DNA of 64,000 nt from Enterovibrio qingdaonensis (lineage in GTDB: Bacteria > Pseudomonadota > Gammaproteobacteria > Enterobacterales > Vibrionaceae): contig NZ_JAJUBB010000003.1 of assembly GCF_028683135.1 (NCBI RefSeq), positions 248,001 through 312,000 on the forward strand, in the 5' to 3' direction. How positions within the stretch are numbered: position 1 is the first letter of the stretch; the number at the start of each line of letters is the position of its first letter. The notes below the pieces were generated by a model. It ran no database searches and was not told the origin of the DNA. It saw nothing but the letters and a program-made list of their open reading frames with translations. Positions 32,003 through 41,691 of the stretch are shown here, in pieces. Made by a program: the position numbers and the translations under genes.

Positions 32003-35000
32003 TTAAATGGCGTCGATGGCGTTCTTAATTCGCTTATCTGAAATCGGATATGGCGTCCCCAATTGCTGAGCAAAATAGCTGACGCGAAGTTCTTCGATCA
32101 TCCAGCGAATTTCTTTCACTGAAACAGGGACTTTCTGCCCTTTCGGGATTTTATTCAGCAACTCTTTATAGTCATTGGTGATCGATTCGATCTTCAGCAT
32201 GTGCAAACGATCTTTGTTTGGATCAATCGGCAGTTTTTCCAAACGACGCTCAACCGCCACCAAGTAACGCTGAATATCAGGCAGTCGTTTGTAGCCACAC
32301 TCTGTCGCAAATCCTTTAAAGATAAGCCCTTCCACCTGCGCTTTAATGTCTGAGAGCGCAAATGCCATCGTGAAGTCAATTTTGCCTTTCAGCTTCTTAT
32401 TGATGTTAAAAGCGGTCGTCAAAATTTGTTCCACTTGCTTAGCAATGTCTACCACGGTATCGCCAAGCTCAGCACGAACGTACTCTTTCAACGCTTCAAA
32501 CTCTTCAGGTTGCCACTTCAGTCCACCTTGAGACTCAATAAGTTTATCAACACCACACGCGATACAATCATCGATGAGATCCAGGACGCGTCCATACGGG
32601 TTGAAGTACAAGCCCAGCTTAGATTTATTCGGCAAATTGTCGTGCAGGTATTTGATCGGAGACGGCACGTTTAACAAAATCAATCGGCGCTGACCTTGCT
32701 GCATCGCTTGGTGCTGCTCTTCTTCCGTTTCAAACAGCTTTATCCCTACCGAATCTTTGTTGTCGATAATTGCAGGGAAAGCACGAACTTCAAAGCCACC
32801 ACGTTTTTGCTGATACATTTGGGGCAATGAACCAAAGCTCCACGTCGTCAGGCCTTGTTGCTCAATATCGTCATCAGCCACCTGAGAAAGCGTTTCTTGC
32901 ACCTTCTCTTTCAAACCGTCTTTCAGCTCGTACAAATCGAAGCATTCATTCAGCTTACGATTCTTATGATCGACGGCGCGATAGGTTATTTTCAAGTGCT
33001 CCGGCAACTGATCCAATTGCCAGTTTTCACGCAACACCGTTGTTCCCGTCATACGCTTAAGTTCTTTCTCAAGCGCATCCAACAATGGCATTTCCATTGG
33101 TTTGACACGTTGAAGGAAAGCGGTCGCATAGTTTGGCGCAGGCACAAAGTTACGTCGTATCGTTTTAGGCAGTGATTTAATCAATGCCACAATCAGTTCA
33201 TGACGCAATCCCGGGATCTGCCAATCAAAGCCGTCTGGCTCTACTTGGTTAAGCACCGGCAATGGCACGTGCACGGTTACGCCATCGTGGTCTTCGCCCG
33301 GCTCAAATTGATAGCTCAATTTGAGCTTCAGGTTGCCTTGATACCAGAAGTTCGGGTAATCCAACTCTGTGACGTGGCTGGCATCACCCGCCAACAACAT
33401 GGCTTTTTCAAAGTTCAGAATATCCGGCGTTTCGCGACTTACTTTCTTCCACCACGTATCAAAATGACGACCAGAAACAACGGTATGATCGATACGCTGA
33501 TCGTAGAATTCATAGAGCGTGTCATCATCAACGAGAATGTCACGGCGACGTGATTTCTTCTCAAGCTCCTCCACTTCCGCCAATAGCTTGCGGTTTTGGT
33601 GATAGAACTTGTGTTTGGTATCCCAATCGCCTTCCACCAGCGCAGAGCGTACGAAGATTTCACGGCTAATGACTGGGTCGATGTTACCGTAATTCACCTT
33701 ACGTTTAGGAACAATCGGGATCCCATAAAGCATGATTTTTTCATAGGCAAAGACAGCGGCTTGCTTCTTCTCCCAGTGCGGTTCGCTATAGCTACGTTTA
33801 ATCAGATGTTTTGCTAACGGCTCAACCCACTCTGGTTGTATTTTGGCGGCCACACGCCCCCAAAGTTTGGCGGTTTCAACAAGCTCTGCAACCATTACCC
33901 ATTTAGGCTGTTTCTTGAAAATGCCGGAGCCAGGGAAAATGCCAAAACGCGCGTTACGTGCACCTTGGTATTCATTTTTCTCTTGGTCTTTCAGGCCAAT
34001 GTGAGAAAGCAAACCCGCCAACAAGGCCATATGGACAGATTGGTAATCCGCCGGTTCCTGATTGATTTTATAGCCTAATTCGTGAACAACCTGACGAATT
34101 TGGAAGTGAACGTCCTGCCACTCACGCACACGCAAGTAGTTCAGGTATTCCTTTTTACACTGCTTACGGAACTGATTACCTGACAATTCTTTTTGTTGTT
34201 CTTTAATGTATTCCCACAGGTTTACATAGGACAGGAAGTCAGACTCTTTGTCCGCAAAGCGGCGATGTTTCTCATCCGATTGCTGTTGTTTGTCAGAAGG
34301 ACGCTCACGCGGATCTTGGATTGACAGCGCAGAGGCTATAACCATCACTTCGTGTAGCGCTCCAAGCTTGGCGGATTCCAACACCATACGCGCAAGACGA
34401 GGATCGATAGGAAGACGCGCTAATGCACGACCAACATCCGTTAGATGTTTAGGATCGTCCTTCGCTTTGCCCTCTTTCATTGCGCCCAGCTCTTCAAGCA
34501 AGCGAACACCATCTGAGATGTTGCGGCTATCAGGCGGCTGAACAAATGGGAACGCAGCGATATCGCCCAAACCAATTGCCGTCATTTGCAAAATTACAGA
34601 GGCTAAATTGGTACGCAGGATCTCTGGGTCGGTAAACTCCGGACGAGACAAGAAGTCATCTTCCGAATACAAGCGAATACAGATACCGTCAGATACACGA
34701 CCACAGCGACCTTTACGCTGATTTGCACTCGCCTGAGAAACAGGTTCAATCGGCAGTCGCTGTACTTTTGTTCGGTAGCTATAACGAGAAATCCGCGCTG
34801 TACCTGGGTCAATAACATACTTGATGCCAGGCACGGTCAACGAGGTTTCGGCCACGTTGGTTGCCAACACAATACGACGACCAGTGTGCGACTGGAATAC
34901 GCGGTTTTGCTCGGAAGACGACAGACGCGCGTAGAGCGGCAAGATCTCGGTATCACGCAAATTACGTTTATTAAGCGCATCTGCAGTATCACGAATTTCT

Positions 35001-35947
35001 CGCTCACCGTTCATAAAGATCAGAATGTCGCCCGGACCTTCATCGTGCAGCTCATCCACTGCATCGAAAATCGCCTGTAGCTGATCACGATCCGTGTCAT
35101 CACTGTCTTCGACTAGCGGACGATAACGCACTTCAACAGGATAGGTGCGGCCTGACACTTCGATGATTGGTGCACCACGGAAGTGATTTGAAAAACGCTC
35201 TGGATCGATGGTCGCAGACGTAATGATCAATTTCAGATCAGGACGCTTCGGCAGGAGTTGTTTCAAATAGCCAAGGATAAAATCGATATTCAGGCTGCGT
35301 TCGTGTGCCTCATCGATGATGATGCAGTCATACTGATTTAAATAGCGGTCATGCTGGATCTCTGCCAACAAGATACCGTCAGTCATCAGCTTAACGCGAG
35401 ACTCCGCTGATACCTGATCGTTAAATCGAACTTTGTAACCAACAGTTTTACCTAGCTCGGTTTCAAGTTCTTCAGCAATACGTGTCGCAACAGTGCGTGC
35501 CGCCAAACGGCGTGGCTGAGTATGGCCAATCACGCCTGACACACCAAGACCCAGCTCCATACAAATTTTCGGAAGCTGTGTCGTCTTACCCGAACCGGTT
35601 TCACCCGCGACAATAACTACCTGATTATTGGCAATCGCTTCTGCGATATCGTCTTTTTTCTGACTAACAGGGAGAAGTTCAGGGTATGTGATATTTGGCG
35701 TTGCGCTGAGGCGTTGCATACGCACTTGCATGGACTTAGCAATATCCATGGCGATTTCATCAAAGACAGCCTGTCGGGCTTCGTCTTTCTTAATGCGCTG
35801 CGCGCCCTTAATGCGTTTGCTGAGACGGAATTTGTCTTTCAGCATGCAGTCATCAAGTGCACCGAAAAGTGTTTTTGCGTTATTTTGATGGATTGAAGCG
35901 GTCAATTCTGTATCCGGAAATGCTTTTATTGGTGAAAATCCATTCAC
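32003..35947 (-). CDS. hrpA: ATP-dependent RNA helicase HrpA
   Basis: The 1314-residue DEAH-box helicase is full length (E. coli HrpA is about 1300). It has the Walker A VAGETGSGKTTQLPK (near residue 115), TQPRRLAART, the DEAH box IIIDEAHERSLN, SATIDPERF, and the C-terminal helicase domain with RKGRCGRVSDG. The long C-terminal half (helicase-associated, OB-fold and DUF3418 regions) is intact. In E. coli it processes fimbrial mRNA and rescues stalled ribosomes, and the same role is likely here. A stop lies directly upstream of the ATG, so this is the longest possible start, although the best ribosome site, AAGGAG, is unusually far (16 bases). Confidence 0.96.
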   Translation of the reverse strand: MNGFSPIKAFPDTELTASIHQNNAKTLFGALDDCMLKDKFRLSKRIKGAQRIKKDEARQAVFDEIAMDIAKSMQVRMQRLSATPNITYPELLPVSQKKDDIAEAIANNQVVIVAGETGSGKTTQLPKICMELGLGVSGVIGHTQPRRLAARTVATRIAEELETELGKTVGYKVRFNDQVSAESRVKLMTDGILLAEIQHDRYLNQYDCIIIDEAHERSLNIDFILGYLKQLLPKRPDLKLIITSATIDPERFSNHFRGAPIIEVSGRTYPVEVRYRPLVEDSDDTDRDQLQAIFDAVDELHDEGPGDILIFMNGEREIRDTADALNKRNLRDTEILPLYARLSSSEQNRVFQSHTGRRIVLATNVAETSLTVPGIKYVIDPGTARISRYSYRTKVQRLPIEPVSQASANQRKGRCGRVSDGICIRLYSEDDFLSRPEFTDPEILRTNLASVILQMTAIGLGDIAAFPFVQPPDSRNISDGVRLLEELGAMKEGKAKDDPKHLTDVGRALARLPIDPRLARMVLESAKLGALHEVMVIASALSIQDPRERPSDKQQQSDEKHRRFADKESDFLSYVNLWEYIKEQQKELSGNQFRKQCKKEYLNYLRVREWQDVHFQIRQVVHELGYKINQEPADYQSVHMALLAGLLSHIGLKDQEKNEYQGARNARFGIFPGSGIFKKQPKWVMVAELVETAKLWGRVAAKIQPEWVEPLAKHLIKRSYSEPHWEKKQAAVFAYEKIMLYGIPIVPKRKVNYGNIDPVISREIFVRSALVEGDWDTKHKFYHQNRKLLAEVEELEKKSRRRDILVDDDTLYEFYDQRIDHTVVSGRHFDTWWKKVSRETPDILNFEKAMLLAGDASHVTELDYPNFWYQGNLKLKLSYQFEPGEDHDGVTVHVPLPVLNQVEPDGFDWQIPGLRHELIVALIKSLPKTIRRNFVPAPNYATAFLQRVKPMEMPLLDALEKELKRMTGTTVLRENWQLDQLPEHLKITYRAVDHKNRKLNECFDLYELKDGLKEKVQETLSQVADDDIEQQGLTTWSFGSLPQMYQQKRGGFEVRAFPAIIDNKDSVGIKLFETEEEQHQAMQQGQRRLILLNVPSPIKYLHDNLPNKSKLGLYFNPYGRVLDLIDDCIACGVDKLIESQGGLKWQPEEFEALKEYVRAELGDTVVDIAKQVEQILTTAFNINKKLKGKIDFTMAFALSDIKAQVEGLIFKGFATECGYKRLPDIQRYLVAVERRLEKLPIDPNKDRLHMLKIESITNDYKELLNKIPKGQKVPVSVKEIRWMIEELRVSYFAQQLGTPYPISDKRIKNAIDAI

Positions 35948-36205
35948 GTTACGTGCTCACTCCTTGGTGTAGCTCAGTAACGTCTGAAAAATTGCGACGA
36001 TTCTACCACAATAATGCGTATGTGATTCAGGGAGACGGTGAATTCACTCACGAGAAAAGCGATGCCCTGAAGGTGTTTCCAAAAAAAGTGCAGAACTCAA
36101 GCACATTGACGTCCATCTTGAAGGCTCAACCTCTTCAATGTGATGATAATCACAACTAGCTTGTGATATACTCGCCGCCTTTACAAATCAGAGTATTCGA
36201 TCGCC

Positions 36206-36562
36206 ATGAGCATGAAACAAGAGCTACAACAACAAAAAAACCGTCTGAATAAAAGCCAAATTAAATTGGATGCCGCTAAGTCTCGTGGCGACGACGCAAT
36301 GGTGACTAAATTCACCAACGATATCGAAGATATCAACAAGAAAATCAGCCAACTGACGCACAAGCAAAGCTTTGAGCTGAATAAAGAACGTAAAACTCTG
36401 CTTGATATGCCATTTTCACGCGAAATTACCAAGCAAGAGCAAGCTGACATGGGCAAACTGAAGAAGTCTGTAAAGGGCTTGGTTGTTGTTCACCCGCTTA
36501 CCAAGATTGGTAAAGAGCTAAAACTAGACGTTGTAACTGGCTTCGCACCAAAAGCATTCTAA
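36206..36562 (+). CDS. yibL: YibL family ribosome-associated protein
   Basis: The 118-residue protein has a long N-terminal coiled coil (KQELQQQKNRLNKSQIKL...) and the conserved YibL C-terminus: MPFSREITKQEQADMGKLKK, SVKGLVVVHPLTKIGKEL and TGFAPKAF. In E. coli YibL co-fractionates with ribosomes; its precise role is unknown. It is transcribed divergently from hrpA, and a hairpin follows its stop. A second Met two codons in could also be the start. Confidence 0.92.
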   Translation: MSMKQELQQQKNRLNKSQIKLDAAKSRGDDAMVTKFTNDIEDINKKISQLTHKQSFELNKERKTLLDMPFSREITKQEQADMGKLKKSVKGLVVVHPLTKIGKELKLDVVTGFAPKAF

Positions 36563-36577
36563 GCGACTCGTTACTTG

Positions 36578-36612
36578 CGCCATTCTTTGTCTTTCTTCGA
36601 TGAAGAATGGCG
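36578..36612 (+). terminator. Hairpin terminator after yibL
   Basis: A 10-bp stem CGCCATTCTT/AAGAATGGCG with a 15-base loop lies 16 bases after the yibL stop; only a weak pyrimidine-rich tail follows. The next 270 bases to eptA show no gene. Confidence 0.6.
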
Positions 36613-36885
36613 TTAAACGCCCTCTTTCCTTCTGGTTTATAAACACTTAGTCCAAATTATCCTCCTTGCTCTGTCTTTCACGTCGCTCGCTCGTTTAAAC
36701 AATCACCTTCTCTCATAGTTGGGATCTTTCAACCACTAAGAGCCTTCACGTCCAATAGACCATCTACGCTATAAAAGAAATCACATTTCATCGCTTGGTA
36801 ATTCTCAGAAACTCGCCGTGAGCACCTCGACGAATTTGGTAACTTATTTTACCCATTTACATTTAGTTACATTCTTGAGGGTGGT
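36613..36885. other. Gene-free stretch before eptA
   Basis: No reading frame of interest and no obvious repeat. It should contain the eptA promoter. The eptA ribosome site GAGGG lies at the right edge. Confidence 0.45.
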
Positions 36886-38586
36886 ATGCAAGAATACGCC
36901 GCCTGTGATGTAACCCAAGGTTTGGTTTCCCCTATGAAGCGTCAACTCTCTTCCGCTTTTTTCATTTTCTGTATTGCCTTGTTTTTTGCCTCCGTGCAAA
37001 ACACAGCATTGTGGCAGCATCTTTGGCAAATTCTCACGGCCTCTCAGCATTTTGACATTGCTTTTTTGGCAACAATTCCTGTGCTGATCTTGGCCTTGTG
37101 CTTTGCCATTTTTACACTGCTCGTATGGCCGATTATCTATAAACCGATTGTTATTGCTTTGCTTGCATGCTCGACGCTCGCCACCTATGCCATGGTCTCC
37201 TACGGGCAATACTTTAACTACGGCATGATCGTTAATATCTTCGAGACCAATTCCAGCGAAGCCACCAGCTACCTTTCTGTGTCTGTCTTTCTGTGGCTCT
37301 TGTTCTTGTTTTTCATTCCAAGCGTCTTTGTCTTGCTAACGAAGGTGCGCTTCCCTTCAACATTTCGCGGGTTGTTGGCCCAAAAATTGGTGATGTTAAT
37401 CGTGTCTGTCGCTGTCGTTGGGGCCATAGCGTCTGTTTACTACAAGGATTATGCCTCTTTGGTAAGAAATAACAGTGAAATCAAAGCATTGATAAATCCA
37501 ACAAACTATCTGAGTGCGTCGTTTAGGTATGCCAAGTACCGTCTTTACGAAAAGAATATTCCGTTCAAAACAATTGGTACCGACGCAAAAGATATGAATA
37601 CCAGCGGCGCGCCAAATGTCATTGTGCTCGTTGTAGGCGAAACCTCTCGCGCGATGAACTATTCATTGAATGGTTATGACAGAGACACAAACCCGCACCT
37701 TTCTAAACAAGGCGTAGTGAGTTTTCAGCATGTTACCTCTTGCGGTACAGCAACCGCGGTATCTGTACCCTGCATGTTTTCAATCATGACTCACGATAGT
37801 TATAACGCAACAACCGCAAGACATCAGGAAGGTGTTTTGGATGTTTTGAAGCACGCCAATGTTGATGTTAGCTGGATTGACAATGACGGCGGCTGCAAAG
37901 GTGTTTGTGACCGTGTAGAACATATGAATATTGATGCCAGTGCATTTCCAAAATCATGTAGCAATGGTACCTGTTATGACGATGTGCTCTTGAATGGTTT
38001 GGCCGATCGCGTGCGCAACGCCAAGCAAGACACCGTGATCATATTGCACCTGATGGGTAGCCACGGCCCTACTTATTTCGAAAGATACCCACCGGAGTTC
38101 CGCATTTTCACACCTAGTTGTGATACGGCGGATATTCAAAACTGTAGCCGCCAAGAAGTATTGAATACCTACGACAACACGATTGTATATACCGATTACA
38201 TTCTTAGTCAGGTCATCGACATTCTAAAAGGGGCAGATCAGTCACACCAAACTGCAATGTTGTATCTATCAGATCATGGCGAATCACTTGGCGAGGACGG
38301 TATTTATCTGCACGGTCTTCCTTATGGCATCGCCCCTAAAGAGCAAAAGTCTGTCCCTATGATTTTATGGATGTCTCCCCTATTCAAAGAGGATCATAAA
38401 GTCGACCTTACGTGTTTGGAGCAAAACGCGAAAGAAAACCAATATTCACAAGATAACCTGTTCCATACCCTTCTTGGCATGGCGTCGGTATCGACAAAAG
38501 TCTATCAACCTTCTCTGGACATGCTGTATCACTGCGAAAAGCATTCAGATGCACAGCAACAACCATCGTCTAACCTTGCCAACTGA
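36886..38586 (+). CDS. eptA: Lipid A phosphoethanolamine transferase, EptA family
   Basis: The 566-residue inner-membrane enzyme transfers phosphoethanolamine from phosphatidylethanolamine to lipid A, lowering negative charge and polymyxin binding. Five N-terminal helices (to about residue 190) precede the periplasmic sulfatase-like domain. That domain has VIVLVVGETSRAMNYSLNGY, the catalytic Thr in TSCGTATAVSVPCMFS, several disulfide Cys residues and the metal-binding YLSDHGESLGEDGIYLHG. GAGGG 5 bases before the ATG supports this start. The gene dgkA follows 11 bases later, an arrangement known from polymyxin-resistance loci in Vibrio. No two-component system is adjacent. Confidence 0.93.
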   Translation: MQEYAACDVTQGLVSPMKRQLSSAFFIFCIALFFASVQNTALWQHLWQILTASQHFDIAFLATIPVLILALCFAIFTLLVWPIIYKPIVIALLACSTLATYAMVSYGQYFNYGMIVNIFETNSSEATSYLSVSVFLWLLFLFFIPSVFVLLTKVRFPSTFRGLLAQKLVMLIVSVAVVGAIASVYYKDYASLVRNNSEIKALINPTNYLSASFRYAKYRLYEKNIPFKTIGTDAKDMNTSGAPNVIVLVVGETSRAMNYSLNGYDRDTNPHLSKQGVVSFQHVTSCGTATAVSVPCMFSIMTHDSYNATTARHQEGVLDVLKHANVDVSWIDNDGGCKGVCDRVEHMNIDASAFPKSCSNGTCYDDVLLNGLADRVRNAKQDTVIILHLMGSHGPTYFERYPPEFRIFTPSCDTADIQNCSRQEVLNTYDNTIVYTDYILSQVIDILKGADQSHQTAMLYLSDHGESLGEDGIYLHGLPYGIAPKEQKSVPMILWMSPLFKEDHKVDLTCLEQNAKENQYSQDNLFHTLLGMASVSTKVYQPSLDMLYHCEKHSDAQQQPSSNLAN

Positions 38587-38597
38587 AAGAGTCTAGG

Positions 38598-38960
38598 ATG
38601 AAGAAAACACAGCCTAAGGGGCTAACCAGAATAATCAATGCGTCCAAGTATTCACTGAAAGGCCTGAAAGCTGCATGGCAGAACGAAGCGGCATTTAGAC
38701 AAGAGTCCGTTCTCTTGATCATCATGTCTGCGGTTACTTTCTTACTTCCTGTTTCTCATTTAGAACAGCTAGTTATGGTGGCCAGCCTTTTTTTAGTTGT
38801 CATTGTAGAGCTGCTCAACTCGGCTATTGAAGCCGTTGTGGATCGCATTGGCCCAGAGCACCACGTGCTAAGCGGTCGAGCGAAAGATATTGGCTCGGCG
38901 GCTGTCTTCGTCGCCCTTGTTCTCGTGGTCATTACTTGGGGAAGCATTCTATTGCTCTAG
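38598..38960 (+). CDS. dgkA: Diacylglycerol kinase
   Basis: The 120-residue, three-helix membrane kinase phosphorylates diacylglycerol released by lipid A and membrane-derived oligosaccharide modification, returning it to phospholipid synthesis. The family pattern is clear: SLKGLKAAWQNEAAFRQE with the conserved Glu, VVIVELLNSAIEAVVDRIG with the catalytic Glu, and LSGRAKDIGSAAVFVAL. Here it follows eptA in an operon, which makes sense because EptA produces diacylglycerol. No further gene follows within 300 bases. Confidence 0.95.
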   Translation: MKKTQPKGLTRIINASKYSLKGLKAAWQNEAAFRQESVLLIIMSAVTFLLPVSHLEQLVMVASLFLVVIVELLNSAIEAVVDRIGPEHHVLSGRAKDIGSAAVFVALVLVVITWGSILLL

Positions 38961-38971
38961 TGGTAACTAAC

Positions 38972-39008
38972 GCTAACAGGTGTATGGCCCAACCATGCAT
39001 CTGTTAGC
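38972..39008 (+). other. Long hairpin after dgkA
   Basis: An outer 8-bp stem GCTAACAG/CTGTTAGC extends inward through GTGTATGG/CCATGCAT with mismatches. No T tract follows, so it may be a weak terminator or a structured RNA end. The remaining bases to the lipase gene hold its promoter region and nothing else visible. Confidence 0.4.
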
Positions 39009-39266
39009 ATATTCTTACAGTACTTTTTAATGATGTCTGCTGCCCTCCAAACTTACCATTAGCTCCATTTATCGCTTAATGCATTGTTATATAAGCATTA
39101 CCTATCAACACACAAACACGACATTCGTACGACTTTAGGATAATGTCACAAAGATAAGACATCCACGGTCACACCCAGCCAATAACATTTCCGCATCACA
39201 ATAAAAGCTATGTCGTGAAACCGTCAGTTTGGATTTTATCAATACTTGAGCAAAGGACTTAACGAG

Positions 39267-40304
39267 ATGAAAAAGCGTATTGCTTATACCATCGCGCTCT
39301 ACTTAGGGATCGCCGCTCCTCTTGCGTCGGCAACGACTGCAGAAGAACTTGGCAGTATTGGAGACTTCCTTAACGCTGTTTTGAAACCTAACTACACATA
39401 TACGACGAATGTTTCCAGTACGATTTATTCCGTCGATAAGCCTCCTTCGATTAATCTCGCCAAAGCAGCACTTCCCTATTTAGAACTTTCCGAGTACGTC
39501 TACCGTGCCTCTGGTGCGCCAAACGGTTGGCATTTACAAGAAACCGTACAAAATACAAGCATTGGCTTTCACGGCGCGGTTTATACGCAAGGAAATACAG
39601 CCGTTATCTCTTTTCGAGGCAGTGAGCTTGGAACCTCAGACTGGGTAAATGATGGGCTCCTTTCTGCTGGGGCTGTGCCTCCTCAATATGAAACCGTCAT
39701 TCGCGAGTCAGCCTATTTAGCGAATAAGTACAACGGTTACGACGTGAGTTTTACAGGGCATTCTTTGGGGGGTGGATTAGCGACAGCCGCGGCCATTCGA
39801 ACAGGAAAGCCTGCGATTGTTTTCGATGCAACGGGCATAAACAAAGCTGTACTTCAGGAAATAAAATCCGCGATTTATGCTGACGGTAACCAACGCCGAA
39901 CCTGGAAAGAAAACGCGAAAGGCATTACCAACTACAACCTCGAAGGTGAATTTGTGTCTGATATGGACTTGCAGCAAGATGCCGATACTGCAGGTGTTGA
40001 CGCTCAGCAATTTGGCACGATTTTTTACTTGTCCTCTGCGCGCTTTCTTCCCCTACCTATCGCCAAGAATCCGCTCACGCTTCACTTTACCGTTCCTCTT
40101 AAAGAAGAACTTCAATTCCTTTCTGAGCCGTTCTACCGCCGTAATATATGGGATCACAACAGCATAGATAACGATGTTGATGGCATCCGTTCGCTGTTTT
40201 ACATCGATTGGACTGATGACACCGTGGATATCCTTCTGTGGCAACTCCAATATGCCATCAACTCTTTCCCGAGCTTCATCGCTGATGTACTGAAGGGAAA
40301 ATAA
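39267..40304 (+). CDS. Secreted class 3 lipase-like hydrolase
   Basis: The protein of about 345 residues has a signal peptide (MKKRIAYTIALYLGIAAPLA) and an alpha/beta hydrolase fold of the lipase class 3 family. The nucleophile elbow is GHSLGGG (Ser about residue 167), preceded by the oxyanion-loop pattern VISFRGSELGTSDWVND. A later Asp and the His in NIWDHNSIDNDVDG may complete the triad. The start at 39267 follows AAAGGA at nine bases. It is flanked by its own terminator. Substrate is uncertain; phospholipids or triglycerides are typical for the family. Confidence 0.82.
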   Translation: MKKRIAYTIALYLGIAAPLASATTAEELGSIGDFLNAVLKPNYTYTTNVSSTIYSVDKPPSINLAKAALPYLELSEYVYRASGAPNGWHLQETVQNTSIGFHGAVYTQGNTAVISFRGSELGTSDWVNDGLLSAGAVPPQYETVIRESAYLANKYNGYDVSFTGHSLGGGLATAAAIRTGKPAIVFDATGINKAVLQEIKSAIYADGNQRRTWKENAKGITNYNLEGEFVSDMDLQQDADTAGVDAQQFGTIFYLSSARFLPLPIAKNPLTLHFTVPLKEELQFLSEPFYRRNIWDHNSIDNDVDGIRSLFYIDWTDDTVDILLWQLQYAINSFPSFIADVLKGK

Positions 40305-40342
40305 CTGGCTAACAACAACAGTATTTACCTTGTCCTTTTTGG

Positions 40343-40367
40343 CGCACTATACGTGCGTCTTTTTTTC
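40343..40367 (+). terminator. Terminator after the lipase gene
   Basis: A 5-bp stem CGCAC/GTGCG followed by TCTTTTTTTC, 40 bases after the lipase stop. Confidence 0.7.
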
Positions 40368-40459
40368 TATTGGAAACTTGGTTTTCAAAACTTCCCTTTA
40401 AATGTGACGCACACACGTTAAACTTGGGGAAACAGGAAAAGCAAAAATTAGGTTTAACG

Positions 40460-40912
40460 ATGTTTTCAAAACTCTCTTCGATTCTAAGAGAAGTATTTAA
40501 CGAAGAAGGCGGAAGTGCTGCTTCAAATGGTGCTCTATATCAAAATGCAATGGCAGGACTGCTTTGCGAAGTAGCAAGTGCAGATCATGACCTTGATGAA
40601 CGAGAAGAAGCAGCCAAGATCAAAATGCTGGGCGCCCTGTTAGACATAGACAATGCACACGCAACCAAGCTTGTGCAAGATGCGCAGATCAGCTCGAAAC
40701 AATCTGTCTCTTTGTATGACTACACAGATAAACTGCGCCAGCTTGAGCAGTCACAGCGTTTCGAATTGATTAAAGCGATGTGGGAAGTTGCTTACGCGGA
40801 TGGCAAAATTGATCCGTTGGAAGAGTCTGTTATTCGTAAAACAGCGGAACTGTTATACGTCGATCACGCGCTGTTTATCAAAGCAAAAATTGAAGTGTCA
40901 GGTCAATCCTGA
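40460..40912 (+). CDS. TerB-like (tellurite resistance) domain protein
   Basis: The protein of 150 residues is a single helical TerB domain with the acidic motif pattern LLCEVASADHDLDEREEAA near the N-terminus and AMWEVAYADGKIDPLEES in the second half, which bind metal in the family. ATG at 40460 is preferred over 40370 because only from there does the sequence look like the family, with AGG ahead of it. Proteins of this size are common as stand-alone genes in Vibrionaceae and are not tied to a ter operon. Tellurite resistance itself is not implied. Confidence 0.85.
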   Translation: MFSKLSSILREVFNEEGGSAASNGALYQNAMAGLLCEVASADHDLDEREEAAKIKMLGALLDIDNAHATKLVQDAQISSKQSVSLYDYTDKLRQLEQSQRFELIKAMWEVAYADGKIDPLEESVIRKTAELLYVDHALFIKAKIEVSGQS

Positions 40913-40935
40913 CACTCATTGCGATACCTCTTTTA

Positions 40936-41691
40936 TTACAACGCAAAAATGAGAGGCTGACCTTCCACATCAATGCGTTTTAATTGGGTTTCAAACGCTT
41001 TCTCCAACGTTTCTACGTCCATGACATCGACTGGATTACCTTGCGCCACAATGTGACCGTTTTTAAGTAATACGACTCGGTCTGCATCTGTCAACGTTCG
41101 GTTTATGTCATGATTCGACATTACGACCGTAATCCCCTTTTGTGCAAGGCAGCGAATCATTTTGTACATGGCACTTTGCTGCGCGATATCAAGAGCAGTT
41201 GCTGGCTCATCGAGCAGCAACAGCTTGCCTTCAGGATTGATGTCAGGCCAAATCTGCAAGCAAACCCCCGCTAAGCGCACACGTTGCCACTCACCACCTG
41301 ACAACTGCTCAGTATTGCGATTAAGTTTGTCTTCAATCCCTAACAATTTGCAGATATCTAAAACTGCACGTTCTAACAGCTCACTATTCGTATCCGACAA
41401 CGGGAAAAGGCTAAGGCTTAAATACTGATATACGCCAATTGCAAAGGCAGGTTTTTGCTGTTGACTGAGGTAAGCGCGTTGTCGGGCCAAGTCGCCACTG
41501 GTCATTGAGGCGATATCTTCGCCATCTAACGCAATAGACCCTTGCCCGAGAGTAAGCCCAGAGAGAAGCTCTAGCATGGTGCTTTTCCCACTGCCATTAG
41601 CACCGAGCAGATGGACAATCTCGCCCTTTTTAACATCTAGACTTAAGGGTAATAAGCGCGTACCCAACGCGATGTTATTCGCAGTGATCAT
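40936..41691 (-). CDS. btuD: Vitamin B12 import ATP-binding protein
   Basis: The protein of about 251 residues is the ABC ATPase of the BtuCDF cobalamin importer. It has Walker [13 protein letters not shown], signature [13 protein letters not shown], Walker [13 protein letters not shown] and the switch His in [12 protein letters not shown]. The ATG at 41691 overlaps the btuC stop by four bases, favouring it over an ATG seven codons earlier. BtuD-like length and the pairing with BtuC support vitamin B12; siderophore ATPases of the same family are the alternative. No btuF or cobalamin riboswitch is seen nearby. Confidence 0.88.
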   Translation of the reverse strand: MITANNIALGTRLLPLSLDVKKGEIVHLLGANGSGKSTMLELLSGLTLGQGSIALDGEDIASMTSGDLARQRAYLSQQQKPAFAIGVYQYLSLSLFPLSDTNSELLERAVLDICKLLGIEDKLNRNTEQLSGGEWQRVRLAGVCLQIWPDINPEGKLLLLDEPATALDIAQQSAMYKMIRCLAQKGITVVMSNHDINRTLTDADRVVLLKNGHIVAQGNPVDVMDVETLEKAFETQLKRIDVEGQPLIFAL

